64,000 nt of DNA from Blastococcus sp. MG754426 (GCF_021699055.1 NZ_SSXC01000001.1:228975-292974), one strand, 5' to 3'; counted from the first letter of the stretch, positions 54,407-63,920 are shown. Program-made: numbers and translations. The notes: generated by a model not told the origin, from the sequence alone.

Positions 54407-57391
54407 TCAGTCGGCTGCCCCGGCTGCCCGCTGCGCCTCCTGGTAGGCGGTGACGGCCGCCTGCAGGTCCTCCAGCGCCTGCCCCTGGCCGGCGAAGTCG
54501 CCGTCGCGCTGCGCCGTGGCGAGCGCCTCGAGCGCCGCGTTCATGTCGGCCACCGCGGCCGCCATGTCCGGGGTGCTCGGGGCGTCCCCGCCACCGTTGA
54601 CCGGCGGATCGGCCGGCGCCGGCGTGTCCGGCGCCGGTTCCTCGGGCGTCTCCGGCAGGTCGCCGGAGGCATCGCCGTCGGCACCGGTGTCGTCGCTGTC
54701 GACGGCCGACTCCCCGGCCCCCGGACCGAACACCTGGTCCAGCGCCTCGGCCAGCGTGTCGGCGTAGCCGACCCGGTCGCCGTAGTTGACCAGCACCTTG
54801 CGCAGCAGCGGGAAGGAGTTCTCCCCGGTGCCCTCGACGTAGAGCGGCTCGACGTAGAGCAGCCCGCCGTCGCCGATCGGCAGGGTGAGCAGGTTGCCGA
54901 ACACCGGGGTGGAGTCCGCGCTGCGGAACAGGTTCAGGTCACGGGCGACCTCGTCGTTGGTGTTGAACGACTGCTGCACCTGCTGCGGTCCGCGGAACGG
55001 CGTGTTCCCCGGGAGCCTCAGCACCTGGAGCTGCCCGTAGGTGTCCGCATCGCTGGACGCCGAGACGAACGCCGACAGGTTCTGCCGGTTGAAGGCGTTC
55101 AGCGCGCTGGTCAGCTGGAACGACGCGCCCTCCTCGCCGGGCCGCTCCGCCAGGATGTAGTACGGCGGCTGGGCCTGGTCGGTGTTCTGCGTCGGGTCGT
55201 CCGGGATCTGCCAGCGGTCGTTGCCGCTGTAGAAGTTCTGCGGGTCGTCGACGTGGTAGCGGGTCAGGATGTCCCGCTGCACCTTGAACAGGTCCTCCGG
55301 GTAGCGGACGTGGTCCACCAGGGCCTCGGGCATCGACTCCCGCTCCTGCACGACCCCCGGGAAAGCCTTCATGAAGGTCTTGAGCACCGGGTCCTCGGTG
55401 TCCCACTCGTACAGCGTCACGGTGCCGTCGTAGGCGTCGACGGTCGCCTTGACCGAGTTCCGGATGTAGTTGACCGTCTCGTTCGGCAGCGCCGTCGTCC
55501 CCGTGCCGGTCAGCGCATCCGCGGCGACCTCGCCCAGCTGCGTCTGCTCGGCGTAGGGGTAGGAGTCCGACGTCGTGTAGCCGTCGAGGATCCACTTGAT
55601 CTCGCCGTCGATGACCGCCGGGTAGGGGTCGCCGTCGACCTCGAGGAACGGCGCGACCTTCTCCACGCGGTCCCGCGGGTTGCGGACGTAGAGGACCTTG
55701 GACTCCTCGTTGACCGCGCTGGAGAGCAGGAAGTTGCGCTCGCGGTAGTGGATCGCGAAGGTCAGCTGCCGGAAGAAGCTGCCGATCTCGACGCCGCCCT
55801 CGCCCTCGTAGGTGTTGTTGATCTGGCGCTCGTCCGACCCGCCCTCGGGGAGGTCGAACTCGCGCGGCTCGGCGCCCTCGGGGGCCCCGACGACGGAGTA
55901 CACGTCCTGGCCGTTGATCTCGATCAGCTCGCCGTAGTAGATCCGCGGCTCGTCGACGTCGATGTTGCCGCGGGTGGGCAGGTCGCGGGTGGTGAACCGC
56001 GGCTCGCCACCCTCCTGCCCGGCGACGACCTCGTTGGCCGGCGCGGCCACGAACCCGTTGCCGTGCGTGTAGACGGTGTGCCGGTTGATCCAGGTGTTCT
56101 GGTTCTCCGAGAGGCCCGAGCTGTTGAGCTCGCGCACCGCCACGACGTAGTCGCGGGTCTCGCCGTCGATCGTGTAGCGGTCGATGTCCAGCTTCTCGGG
56201 GAAGCCGTACACGTTGCGGATCTGCTGGCGCGCGGTGAACGTGTCGGAGAGCACGTTGGGGTCCAGCAGCCGGGCGTTCGGGATCGTCTCGGAGTCCGCG
56301 CGCAGATCGGCCAGGGCGGCCTCGGGATCGACCTCGTCGCCCGTCGCCTGCTGCGCGTAGTTCACGTAGTCGATCTCGGTCAGGTCGTAGGCGTCCCGCG
56401 TCGCCGCGATCGCCCGCTCGATGTAGGGCGCCTCCTTCTCGTTGGCGCTGGGGCCGACGACGAACTGCTGGACGACCGCCGGGTAGGCCACGCCGATCGC
56501 CAGGCTGGAGACCAGCAGCAGCACCAGCGCCGCGGCCGGCAGGAGGAAGTTGCGGACGACGATGTTGGCGAAGAACGCCAGGGCGCACACGGCCGCCACG
56601 AACACCAGGATCGTCTTCGGTGTCAGCAGGGCGTTGACGTCGGTGTAGCTGGCACCGGTGAAGACGTCGCCGCGGCCGGAGTAGACCAGCCCGTACCGGT
56701 CCAGCCAGTAGGCGACGGCCTTGAGGGCGAGGAAGAAGCCCAGCAGCACCGAGAGCTGCACGCGGGCGGCGCCGGTCAGCTTCTGGCCGGGGGTCTGCAG
56801 CCGCAGCCCACCGAACACGTAGTGGGTCAGCAGCGAGCCGATCAGCGCCAGGATGACGACCGCGAACCCGAAGCCCAGCAGCAGCCGGTAGAAGGGGTAG
56901 TCGAAGACGAAGAACGACAGGTCGACGCCGAACTGGGGGTCGGTGCGGCCGAAGTCGGTGCTGTTGCGGAACGACAGCCAGGTCTCCCAGCTGCTCTGCG
57001 CGGTGAACCCGGCGAACAGGCCGAGGACGACGGCGATGCCGGTGAGCACCAGGCCGCGCCGCGGCTCCAGGGACTGGCGGTAGCGCTCGAGGTTCTGCTG
57101 CTCGAGCGACATGGGGCGGAACGTGGGGCGGAAGCGGTAGGCCAGGTACATGGCCAGCGCGGTGAGCCCACCGGTCGCCACGCCCGCCACGGCGAACAGC
57201 AGCGCGCGGGCCTGGAGCTCGGTCCAGAACACCTCGGTGAAGCCGGTCTCGTCGAACCACAGGTAGTCGACGTAGACGTTGGTGAGGGTGCCGACGGCGG
57301 TGAACAGCACCAGCAGCACGGCGATGGCGCCGATGACCAGCTTCGCGCGCCGCGACAGCGTCGGTACCGGCACGGGGGGCCGCATGGCCAC
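54407..57391 (-). CDS. UPF0182-family large membrane protein (Rv3193c-like)
   Basis: A 994-residue protein. About seven membrane helices fill residues 1-300 (LVIGAIAVLLVLFTAVGTLTN, VYVDYLWFDETGFTEVFW, then others), and a large outer domain follows. VDYLWF and the segment TVYTHGNGFVAAPANEV are typical of UPF0182, matching M. tuberculosis Rv3193c. The final 110 residues are an acidic, Pro/Asp-rich linker and a helix. The function of the family is unknown. GTG 57391 has AAGGAG seven bases upstream, so it is chosen over ATG 57385. Confidence 0.9.
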   Translation of the reverse strand: MAMRPPVPVPTLSRRAKLVIGAIAVLLVLFTAVGTLTNVYVDYLWFDETGFTEVFWTELQARALLFAVAGVATGGLTALAMYLAYRFRPTFRPMSLEQQNLERYRQSLEPRRGLVLTGIAVVLGLFAGFTAQSSWETWLSFRNSTDFGRTDPQFGVDLSFFVFDYPFYRLLLGFGFAVVILALIGSLLTHYVFGGLRLQTPGQKLTGAARVQLSVLLGFFLALKAVAYWLDRYGLVYSGRGDVFTGASYTDVNALLTPKTILVFVAAVCALAFFANIVVRNFLLPAAALVLLLVSSLAIGVAYPAVVQQFVVGPSANEKEAPYIERAIAATRDAYDLTEIDYVNYAQQATGDEVDPEAALADLRADSETIPNARLLDPNVLSDTFTARQQIRNVYGFPEKLDIDRYTIDGETRDYVVAVRELNSSGLSENQNTWINRHTVYTHGNGFVAAPANEVVAGQEGGEPRFTTRDLPTRGNIDVDEPRIYYGELIEINGQDVYSVVGAPEGAEPREFDLPEGGSDERQINNTYEGEGGVEIGSFFRQLTFAIHYRERNFLLSSAVNEESKVLYVRNPRDRVEKVAPFLEVDGDPYPAVIDGEIKWILDGYTTSDSYPYAEQTQLGEVAADALTGTGTTALPNETVNYIRNSVKATVDAYDGTVTLYEWDTEDPVLKTFMKAFPGVVQERESMPEALVDHVRYPEDLFKVQRDILTRYHVDDPQNFYSGNDRWQIPDDPTQNTDQAQPPYYILAERPGEEGASFQLTSALNAFNRQNLSAFVSASSDADTYGQLQVLRLPGNTPFRGPQQVQQSFNTNDEVARDLNLFRSADSTPVFGNLLTLPIGDGGLLYVEPLYVEGTGENSFPLLRKVLVNYGDRVGYADTLAEALDQVFGPGAGESAVDSDDTGADGDASGDLPETPEEPAPDTPAPADPPVNGGGDAPSTPDMAAAVADMNAALEALATAQRDGDFAGQGQALEDLQAAVTAYQEAQRAAGAAD

Positions 57392-57538
57392 GAGCGGTCT
57401 CCTTCAGTTGCAGGCGCGGCCTCTCGGCCGCGCGACGATCGACCGCGGGGGTCGGGTGGTGCGGCGCCGGGCGAACCCGGCCTCATGGACAACGCACCGG
57501 ACGGCACGGGGTTCCCGGGGCAGGTCGGCGCGCCGGGG

Positions 57539-58561
57539 TCAGCAGCCCTCCGGGGTGCGGCCGGCGCGCAGGTCGGCGAGGGCCGTCAGGGCGTCGTCCA
57601 GCGTGGCGACCCGCGCCGTCGGCACGCCGGTGTCGGGCGCGGCCAGCGCCTCGGCGCAGTTGCCGGCCGGGACGAGGAAGAGGTCGGCCCCGATGTCGCG
57701 TGCGGCCACCATCTTCAGCGCGATGCCGCCGATGGGGCCGACGTTGCCGGCGAGGTCGATCGTCCCGGTGCCGGCGATCGCCGCGCCACCGGTCAGGTCC
57801 TCCTCCCCGACCAGGTCGAGGATCCCGAGGGTGAGCATGAGCCCGGCCGACGGGCCGCCGACGTCGGCCACCTGGATGTCGACGTCGAACGGCGCCGAGG
57901 GTTGGTCGAGGACGTTGACGCCCAGCAGCGACCCGGCCCGCTCCTCGGCCGCCTGCGTGGTGATCGTGGCGGTGCCCGGCTCGCCCAGCCGCGTGTAGCC
58001 GACGGTGACCTCCGTGCCGGGTGGGATGCCGCTCAGGACGTCGGCGAGGACCTCGGCGTCGGGCACCGGTCGGCCGTCGACGGTCTCCAGGGCGTCGCCC
58101 TCCTCCAGCTGACCCTCCGACGGCGAGCCCTCGGGGACCCCCCGCACGACCACCTTCTCCGGGTAGCCGAGCTCGCCGAGGGCGACGCTCTCGGCCGCCT
58201 GCTCCGAGGTGACGAAGGCCTGGCGGTTGACCTCCCGGGTCTCCTCCTCGCTGCGGTCCGGTGGGTAGACCGTCTCCTCGGGGACGACGCTGACCTCGTC
58301 GTCGAACCAGCCGCGGACCGCCTGCACGAGGCTGAGCCCGCTGCGGCTCACCCCGACGGTGGTCAGGTTGAGGTCGCCCTCCACCTCGTTGCGCTCCCGG
58401 CCCTCCACCGCGATGATCGGCTCGCCGTCGACCTCACCGAGCGTGTCGAAGGTGGGGCCGGGCACCTGCGCGACGTAGGGCACGGGCACGGTCGTGCCGA
58501 GCACGCCGAACAGCAGCAGGAGCACGGCGCCCACGCTGAGGACGGCGTTGCGACGGGTCAC
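57539..58561 (-). CDS. PDZ-domain Lon-type serine protease, YlbL-like (Rv3194c-like)
   Basis: A 340-residue membrane-anchored protease. One N-terminal helix (VLSVGAVLLLLFGVLGTTV) is followed by a PDZ domain (VVVRGVPEGSPSEGQLEEGDALETVDG). A Lon-type S16 domain completes it, with catalytic Ser in GGPSAGLMLTLGILD and Lys in GGIALKMVAARD. The order matches YlbL of Bacillus and Rv3194c. Substrates are unknown. A -10-like TAGGCT at 58570-58575 lies eight bases before the GTG, suggesting a leaderless message. Confidence 0.9.
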   Translation of the reverse strand: MTRRNAVLSVGAVLLLLFGVLGTTVPVPYVAQVPGPTFDTLGEVDGEPIIAVEGRERNEVEGDLNLTTVGVSRSGLSLVQAVRGWFDDEVSVVPEETVYPPDRSEEETREVNRQAFVTSEQAAESVALGELGYPEKVVVRGVPEGSPSEGQLEEGDALETVDGRPVPDAEVLADVLSGIPPGTEVTVGYTRLGEPGTATITTQAAEERAGSLLGVNVLDQPSAPFDVDIQVADVGGPSAGLMLTLGILDLVGEEDLTGGAAIAGTGTIDLAGNVGPIGGIALKMVAARDIGADLFLVPAGNCAEALAAPDTGVPTARVATLDDALTALADLRAGRTPEGC

Positions 58562-58690
58562 GAGGCGCGAGCCTAGGTGAAGGACCTCCTGCCCCCCACC
58601 GCTCGAAGGCTCGCGGCGGGCCCTGCAGGGGGCCGTGCGCTGCCGGCGAACGCCTTCACCGGCCGAAGATCGCACGTCTACCGTGGGCGC

Positions 58691-60097
58691 ATGAGCGACA
58701 TCCCGTTCGGCTTCGGCCCGTCCGACCGCGACCCCGAGCGCCGCGAGCCCGGCCGCGGCGACCAGGGCGGTGACCCGTTCGGCCTCGGCGCCCTCTTCGG
58801 CGGCATGGCCGGTGGCGGGTCGCCCGAGGACGTGCTCGGCAAGATGCCGCTGTTCGCCGAGCTGCAGAAGCTCATGAACTGGTCGGGCGGTCCGGTCAAC
58901 TGGGACCTCGCCCGGCAGGGCGCGATCAGCCAGCTCGCGGCCGGGCACCAGCCGACGTCGGAGCAGGAGCGCGCCGCGGCCGCCGAGTCGCTCCGGCTGG
59001 CCGACCTGTGGCTGGACCAGGTGACCGAGCTGCCCTCCGGCATCGAGCGGACCACCGCGTGGTCGCGGGTCGAGTGGGTGGAGCAGACCCAGGCCGCGTG
59101 GGCTGCGCTGATCGACCCGCTGGCCGAGCGGGTGGTGGCGGCCATGACCAGCGCCCTGCCCCAGGAAGCGGCGATGTCCCTCGGCCCGATCGCCGGGATC
59201 ATGGGCCGCATGGGCGGCCTCATGTTCGGCGCCCAGGTGGGGCAGGCGCTCGGTTCGCTGGCCGGGGAGGTGCTCACCAGCACCGACGTCGGGCTGCCGC
59301 TGGCACCCGCCGGCACCGGCGTGCTCGTGCCGCAGAACCTGGCCTCCTTCGCCGAGGGCCTCGACCGCCCGGCCGACGAGGTCCGGCTGTTCGTCGCCCT
59401 GCGGGAGGCGGCGTCGCAGCGGCTGTTCGCGCACGTCCCGTGGCTGCGCCAGCAGCTCCAGGACGCCGTGCACGCCTACGCCCGCGGCATCACCATCGAC
59501 CGCGAGGCGATCGAGCGGGGCATCAACGAGGCGATGGCCGGCGGCATGGGCGGCGGGCTGGACCCGAGCGACCCGGAGAGCATCCAGCGCCTGCTGGGCA
59601 GCGGCGTGCTGGAGCCCGAGGAGACCCCCGAGCAGCAGATGGCCCTGCGGCGCCTGGAGACCCTGCTGGCCCTCGTCGAGGGGTGGGTGGACGCCGTGGT
59701 CGCCGCCGCCGCGGCCGACCGGCTGCCCGGCCACGCCGCGCTCGCCGAGACGATGCGCCGCCGCCGGGCCTCCGGCGGCCCCGCCGAGCAGACCTTCGCC
59801 ACGCTGGTCGGGCTGCAGCTGCGACCGCGCCGGCTGCGCGACGCGGCGACGGTGTGGGGGGCGATGGGTCAGCAGCACGGCAGCGCGGAGCGGGACCGGC
59901 TGTGGTCCCACCCCGACCTGCTGCCGACGTCGGAGGACCTGGACGAGCCGCTGGACTTCGTCGCCCGCCAGGGGTTGGACGACGAGCTGGCCGCACTGAC
60001 CGCCGACGACGCGGAGCAGGCGCCCGACCGGCCGTCCGACGACCCGCCGACCGAGGACGAGGACGAGGACCGGCGCGAGCTGGGCGGCGAGGGGTAG
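58691..60097 (+). CDS. DUF2342 / putative zinc-dependent hydrolase (Rv3195-like)
   Basis: A 468-residue cytoplasmic protein of the actinobacterial DUF2342 family. Core stretches are SRVEWVEQTQAAWAALIDPLAE, GPIAGIMGRMGGLMFGAQVGQALGSLA and VALREAASQRLFAHVPWLRQQL, followed by HAYARGITID. An acidic tail ends it. Members are annotated as putative hydrolases or zinc-dependent metalloproteases, with no assay I know of. ATG 58691 lies six bases after TACCGT, a probable leaderless start. The stop is TAG, showing that UAG still ends translation here. Confidence 0.87.
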   Translation: MSDIPFGFGPSDRDPERREPGRGDQGGDPFGLGALFGGMAGGGSPEDVLGKMPLFAELQKLMNWSGGPVNWDLARQGAISQLAAGHQPTSEQERAAAAESLRLADLWLDQVTELPSGIERTTAWSRVEWVEQTQAAWAALIDPLAERVVAAMTSALPQEAAMSLGPIAGIMGRMGGLMFGAQVGQALGSLAGEVLTSTDVGLPLAPAGTGVLVPQNLASFAEGLDRPADEVRLFVALREAASQRLFAHVPWLRQQLQDAVHAYARGITIDREAIERGINEAMAGGMGGGLDPSDPESIQRLLGSGVLEPEETPEQQMALRRLETLLALVEGWVDAVVAAAAADRLPGHAALAETMRRRRASGGPAEQTFATLVGLQLRPRRLRDAATVWGAMGQQHGSAERDRLWSHPDLLPTSEDLDEPLDFVARQGLDDELAALTADDAEQAPDRPSDDPPTEDEDEDRRELGGEG

Positions 60098-60101
60098 CGG
60101 C

Positions 60102-60692
60102 TCAGCCGTCCACGTCGGGGAGCGGGTCGGCGCCCGCCGCCCCGGCGGTGGACGCCAGCTCGACGCCCTCGAGGAAGCCGCGCGCCCGCTCCGCCCGCGG
60201 GTACTGCGCCACCAGGGCCCAGAACCGCTCGTCGTGCCCCGGCTCGAGCAGGTGCACCAGCTCGTGCACCAGCACGTAGTCGACGACGTACTCCGGCATG
60301 GAGCGCAGCCGGCTGGAGAGCCGGATCGTCCGGTCCGCCGGCGTGCAGGAGCCCCAGCGGCGGTGCTGGTTGTCCACCCACCGCACGCTGGCCGGTTCGG
60401 CGAGGCCGTCGAGGTGGGCGGCAGAGAGCGCCCGCGCCCGCGCCAGGAGCTCGGCGTCGCCCCCGAGCGAGCGCTTGCGCCGCTCCTCGCGGGTGCGCAG
60501 CTTGGCGACCATCTGCTCGACCCAGCGCTGCTCCTCGGCCGGGCTGAAGGCCGCCGGGATGAGCACCACGGTGCGCCCCAGCTCGCGGTAGGCGGTCACC
60601 GTGCGGCGGCGGCGGCTGCTGCGCCGGACCTCCACGACGTCGCCGTCCGCCGGCTCAGGCAGGGCGCTCGCAGGAGGAGTCGTTCCGGGCAC
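60102..60692 (-). CDS. M48-type/YgjP-like metallopeptidase
   Basis: A 196-residue DUF45 protein. The zinc motif is YVLVHELVHLLEPGHDERFW, with HExxH and the downstream His. RWGSCTPADRTIRLSSRL and VVEVRRSSRRRRTVTAYRE are the other conserved parts of the YgjP/WLM family. These are soluble metal-dependent peptidases of unclear substrate. GTG 60692 is chosen because TACGGT lies six bases before it, so a leaderless message would start there. GTG 60710 is a possible longer start. Confidence 0.85.
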   Translation of the reverse strand: MPGTTPPASALPEPADGDVVEVRRSSRRRRTVTAYRELGRTVVLIPAAFSPAEEQRWVEQMVAKLRTREERRKRSLGGDAELLARARALSAAHLDGLAEPASVRWVDNQHRRWGSCTPADRTIRLSSRLRSMPEYVVDYVLVHELVHLLEPGHDERFWALVAQYPRAERARGFLEGVELASTAGAAGADPLPDVDG

Positions 60693-61102
60693 GAGGAGAC
60701 CGTAGGGCACCGTCCGGGCGTGGCGCCCGCGCAGGGACACCCGCTCGGGTGCAGGTCGCACGGACGGTGGACATCGCCGCCGCTCCACCCGGTGACGAGG
60801 GTGCCCGGGCGCGGGGGTCCACACCCTGCCCGGGGACGTCTGCGCTGGTGGGCGCGCCGTCCGCGGTGGCTGCCGGTGGACCGTCCCCGATCCGTCCCCC
60901 GGTTCCGCACAGCGACACGCCACGCCGTCCCCATGGCGTCCACAGCTCCGTCCACAGCTGTGGGGAACGCGCTCGCGCCCGGCACCGCCGGACGCCCCGG
61001 ACGGGCCCGGCGTCGGGCGGTCGGCGCGGGCAGCCACGGGTAGCGTTCTCGCGAACGGCGCCCGGCGTGCGAGCCGGGGCGCCCCGGAGACGAGGAGATC
61101 CC
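60693..61102. other. Intergenic region between metallopeptidase and DUF5679 gene
   Basis: About 410 bases with no supported gene. It contains a perfect 12-base palindrome CCACAGCTGTGG (60952-60963), preceded by a second GTCCACAGC copy at 60939-60947; this could be an operator. Near its right end TAGCGT at 61041-61046 is a -10 candidate for the DUF5679 gene. Confidence 0.4.
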
Positions 61103-61255
61103 GTGGCGGAGAGCTACAACGGCTACTGCGTGAAGTGCAAGGAGAAGCGCGACTTCGACGGCGAGGTCAAGGTGAGCGAGTCCGGGCGACGCATGGCGCA
61201 GGGCACCTGCCCGGTCTGCGGCACCAAGATGAACCGCATCCTCGGCAAGGCCTGA
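61103..61255 (+). CDS. DUF5679 zinc-ribbon protein
   Basis: A 50-residue protein with two knuckles, CVKCKEKRDF and TCPVCGTKMNRI, a zinc ribbon of the DUF5679 type. This family is widely conserved as a tiny stand-alone gene in actinobacteria. GTG 61103 follows GAGGAGA, and translation from that point gives a complete domain. The longer frame upstream is not coding. Role unknown; nucleic-acid or protein binding is the general expectation. Confidence 0.85.
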   Translation: MAESYNGYCVKCKEKRDFDGEVKVSESGRRMAQGTCPVCGTKMNRILGKA

Positions 61256-61331
61256 GGGAGGACCACCCTCCTCCCCGCCCCCCGCAGGCTCGGCGCGGGC
61301 CCCTGGAGGGTGCCGTTCCGGCACGTCACCT

Positions 61332-61359
61332 GGCGGCGTCCCCTGAGGGGGGCGCCGCC
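61332..61359 (+). terminator. Hairpin after DUF5679 gene
   Basis: GGCGGCGTCCCC pairs with GGGGGCGCCGCC (12 pairs, one G-U, four-base loop), 76 bases after the DUF5679 stop and before the ThiF-like gene. Confidence 0.6.
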
Positions 61360-61422
61360 GTCGTCGTGGGGCCTGTGGACGACGGGCCCGGGGGGGTGCT
61401 GCCCGGCTGCCACCCTGCCCGG

Positions 61423-62601
61423 GTGAGCGACAACGCCCATCCCCTCCTCCCCGCGGCGACCCCGCTGCTCGCCGGGGACGCCGGGAGCGTCCAGGTCGGC
61501 GGCGTGGACTCCACCGACGGGCTGCTCCTGGCGCCCGCCGCCGGGCTGGGGCCCGTGCTGCGCGCCCTCGACGGCCGACGGTCACGGCGCGCGGTGCGGG
61601 CCCAGGCCGCCGGGGAGGGCCTGGCGCCGGGGCTCGTGGACGCCGCGGTCGACGCCCTCCGCTCCGCGGGCCTGGTCCACGACCTCGATCCCGCCGACCT
61701 GCTCGCCATCGACCCCGGCCCCGCCGCGGCCGCACGCGCGGCCGTGGAACTGCCTGCCGCCGGCTCCTCCCCCGGTGCCGGGGGGTGGCGGGCCCGGCGG
61801 CGGGCGACCGTGGTGGTCGAGGGCGCCACGCGCGTGGGCACGCCGCTGGCCGCGGTCCTGGCCGCGAGCGGCGTCGGCCGCGTCGTGGTCCGGGACGCGG
61901 GCGTGGTCAGCGCCGCGGATGCCGTGGTGGGCGGCGTGACCGCCGCGGACGAGGGGCGCCCCCGTGCCGTGGCCGCGGCGGACGCCGTCCGCCGGGCGAG
62001 CCCGCTCACCGACCTGGGGCCCCTCCCGGCCGGGCTCCGGCCCGACCTCGTGGTCCTCACCCGGCCGTGGGCCGCCTCCGACCCGGTGGTGCCGGGGGTA
62101 CCGGGGGTGCACCTGGTGGCCACCGTGCGCGGGGAGACCGGCGTCGTCGGCCCCCTGGTCGTGCCCGGCGCCAGCAGCTGCCTGCGCTGCGCGGACCTGC
62201 ACCGCCGGGACGCCGATCCGCGCTGGCCCCGGCTCGCGGCCCAGCTGACCGCGACCGAGCCACCGCCCAGCGGCGCCACCCTCACCTGCCTGCTCACCGC
62301 AGTGCTCGCGGCCGGCCAGGTGCTGGCCTGCATCGACGGGCGCGGCGCGCCGGCCACCCTCGACGCCACCGTCGAGCTGCGCCCGCCCGACCTCCTGCCC
62401 CACCTGCGCCGATGGCCCCCGCACCCGTCGTGCGGCTGCGGCGCTGCGGCCGCCGGCGACGGCCCCCCGGAGGGGGGTGGAGCACGCCCTGCGGGCGGGA
62501 GCCCCGCCGCTCGGGCGACAATGGCCGGTGACCGAGCTCTCGGGCTCACCGGGCACGACACGGCGCCGCTCCGCCCGGCCGCCGGCGAGGAGGACGCGTG
62601 A
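61423..62601 (+). CDS. ThiF/E1-like protein with C-terminal zinc cysteines (Rv3196-like)
   Basis: A 392-residue protein resembling the E1-like proteins that bind TOMM leader peptides. A winged-helix-like N-terminal region (PVLRALDGRRSRRAVRAQAAGEG) comes first. A degenerate ThiF nucleotide fold (VVVEGATRVGTPLAAVLAASGVGRVVVRDAGVV) follows, then zinc ligands CLRCADLHRRD and CGCG. The Gly-rich loop is altered and no catalytic Cys/Arg is evident, so adenylation is doubtful. Its position before an ABC1 kinase is the same as Rv3196. GTG 61423; its stop overlaps the kinase start by 4 bases. Confidence 0.75.
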   Translation: MSDNAHPLLPAATPLLAGDAGSVQVGGVDSTDGLLLAPAAGLGPVLRALDGRRSRRAVRAQAAGEGLAPGLVDAAVDALRSAGLVHDLDPADLLAIDPGPAAAARAAVELPAAGSSPGAGGWRARRRATVVVEGATRVGTPLAAVLAASGVGRVVVRDAGVVSAADAVVGGVTAADEGRPRAVAAADAVRRASPLTDLGPLPAGLRPDLVVLTRPWAASDPVVPGVPGVHLVATVRGETGVVGPLVVPGASSCLRCADLHRRDADPRWPRLAAQLTATEPPPSGATLTCLLTAVLAAGQVLACIDGRGAPATLDATVELRPPDLLPHLRRWPPHPSCGCGAAAAGDGPPEGGGARPAGGSPAARATMAGDRALGLTGHDTAPLRPAAGEEDA

Positions 62602-63920
62602 GCGACGAGCGACCGGCCATGCCAGGGGGATCGGTCGCACGGACCGCGCGCCTGGCCTCCCTGCCCCTGGGTGCCGCGGGGCGCGCCACCCTGGGGATCG
62701 GCAAGCGGTTGTCCGGCCGACCGGCCGAGGCGGTGAACGCCGAGCTGCAGCAGCGCACCGCCGAGCAGCTGTTCGCCGTGCTGGGCCAGCTCAAGGGCGG
62801 CGCCATGAAGCTCGGCCAGACGCTGTCGGTGTTCGAGGCGGCGGTCCCCGAGGAGATGGCGGCGCCGTACCGCGAGGCGCTCACCAAGCTGCAGGAGGAG
62901 GCGCCGCCGATGCCGGTGCGGACCGTGCACGCGGTCCTCGCCCAGCAGCTGGGCGGCACGTGGCGCCAGCGCTTCGCCGATTTCGACGACGCGCCGGCCG
63001 CGGCGGCCAGCATCGGCCAGGTGCACCGTGCCACCTGGCGGGACGGCCGCGACGTCGCCGTGAAGATCCAGTACCCCGGCGCGGCGACGGCGCTGATGAG
63101 CGACCTCAACCAGCTGGCCCGCTTCGCCCGGCTGTTCGCCGCCGTCTTCCCCGGGCTGGACGTGAAGCCGCTGATCGCCGAGCTCAAGGCGCGGGTGGTG
63201 GAGGAGCTGGACTACGGCCTCGAGGCCGACGCCCAGCGGGCGTTCGCCGCCGCCTACGCCGGAGACCCGGAGATCGCCGTCCCGCGGATCGTCGCCAGCG
63301 CGCCGAAGGTCGTCGTCTCCGAGTGGATCGAGGGGACGCCGCTGTCCCGGATCATCGCCACGGGAACCCGGGAGCAGCGCGACCGCGCCGGGCGGCTGCT
63401 GGCCACGCTGCACTTCTCCGGGCCGCAGCGCGCCGGCCTGCTGCACGCCGACCCGCACCCGGGCAACTTCCGGATGCTGCCCGACGGCCGCCTCGGCGTG
63501 ATCGACTTCGGCGCGACCGCCCGGCTGCCCGACGGCCACCCGGAGCCGATCGGCCGGCTGGTGCGGTGGGCGCTGGAAGGACGCGCGGCGGAGGTGCTGG
63601 CCGACCTGCGTGCGGAGGGCTTCGTGCGGCCGGGGGTGCAGGTCGACCCGGAGGCGGTCCTGGACTACCTGCTCCCGCTGCTGGAGCCGATCGCCGCCGA
63701 CCGGTTCCGCTTCACCCGCGCGTGGATGCAGGAGCAGGCGATGCGGATCGGCGACCCGCGGACCGAGGCCAACCGGCTGGGCAGGCAGCTGAACCTGCCG
63801 CCCGCCTACCTGCTCATCCACCGGGTGACCATCGGGTCGATCGGCGTGCTCTGCCAGCTCGATGCCGAGGCCGACTGGCGCACGGTGCTCGAGGAGTGGC
63901 TCCCCGGCTTCGAGAAGTAG
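62598..63920 (+). CDS. ABC1/AarF/UbiB-family atypical kinase (Rv3197-like)
   Basis: A 440-residue protein of the ABC1 family. The KxGQ motif is GGAMKLGQTLSVFEAAVPEE, and ASIGQVHRA and AVKIQYPG are the nucleotide loop and lysine. EELDYGLEADAQR is the ExD region, LLHADPHPGNFRML is the catalytic loop, and IDFGAT is the metal aspartate. UbiB-type members support quinone biosynthesis; the actinobacterial role is not known. In M. tuberculosis the whiB7 gene follows. The stop is TAG, with no SECIS-like loop 18 bases beyond. Confidence 0.88.
   Translation: MSDERPAMPGGSVARTARLASLPLGAAGRATLGIGKRLSGRPAEAVNAELQQRTAEQLFAVLGQLKGGAMKLGQTLSVFEAAVPEEMAAPYREALTKLQEEAPPMPVRTVHAVLAQQLGGTWRQRFADFDDAPAAAASIGQVHRATWRDGRDVAVKIQYPGAATALMSDLNQLARFARLFAAVFPGLDVKPLIAELKARVVEELDYGLEADAQRAFAAAYAGDPEIAVPRIVASAPKVVVSEWIEGTPLSRIIATGTREQRDRAGRLLATLHFSGPQRAGLLHADPHPGNFRMLPDGRLGVIDFGATARLPDGHPEPIGRLVRWALEGRAAEVLADLRAEGFVRPGVQVDPEAVLDYLLPLLEPIAADRFRFTRAWMQEQAMRIGDPRTEANRLGRQLNLPPAYLLIHRVTIGSIGVLCQLDAEADWRTVLEEWLPGFEK

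Noticed and set aside
54347..58576. 1,409-codon plus-strand open frame
   Set aside because: Antisense shadow of the UPF0182 and YlbL-like genes.
61423..62601. A TOMM (thiazole/oxazole peptide) biosynthetic cluster
   Set aside because: Only an E1-like protein is present. There is no YcaO cyclodehydratase, dehydrogenase or precursor peptide, and the gene order matches a conserved non-TOMM locus in mycobacteria.
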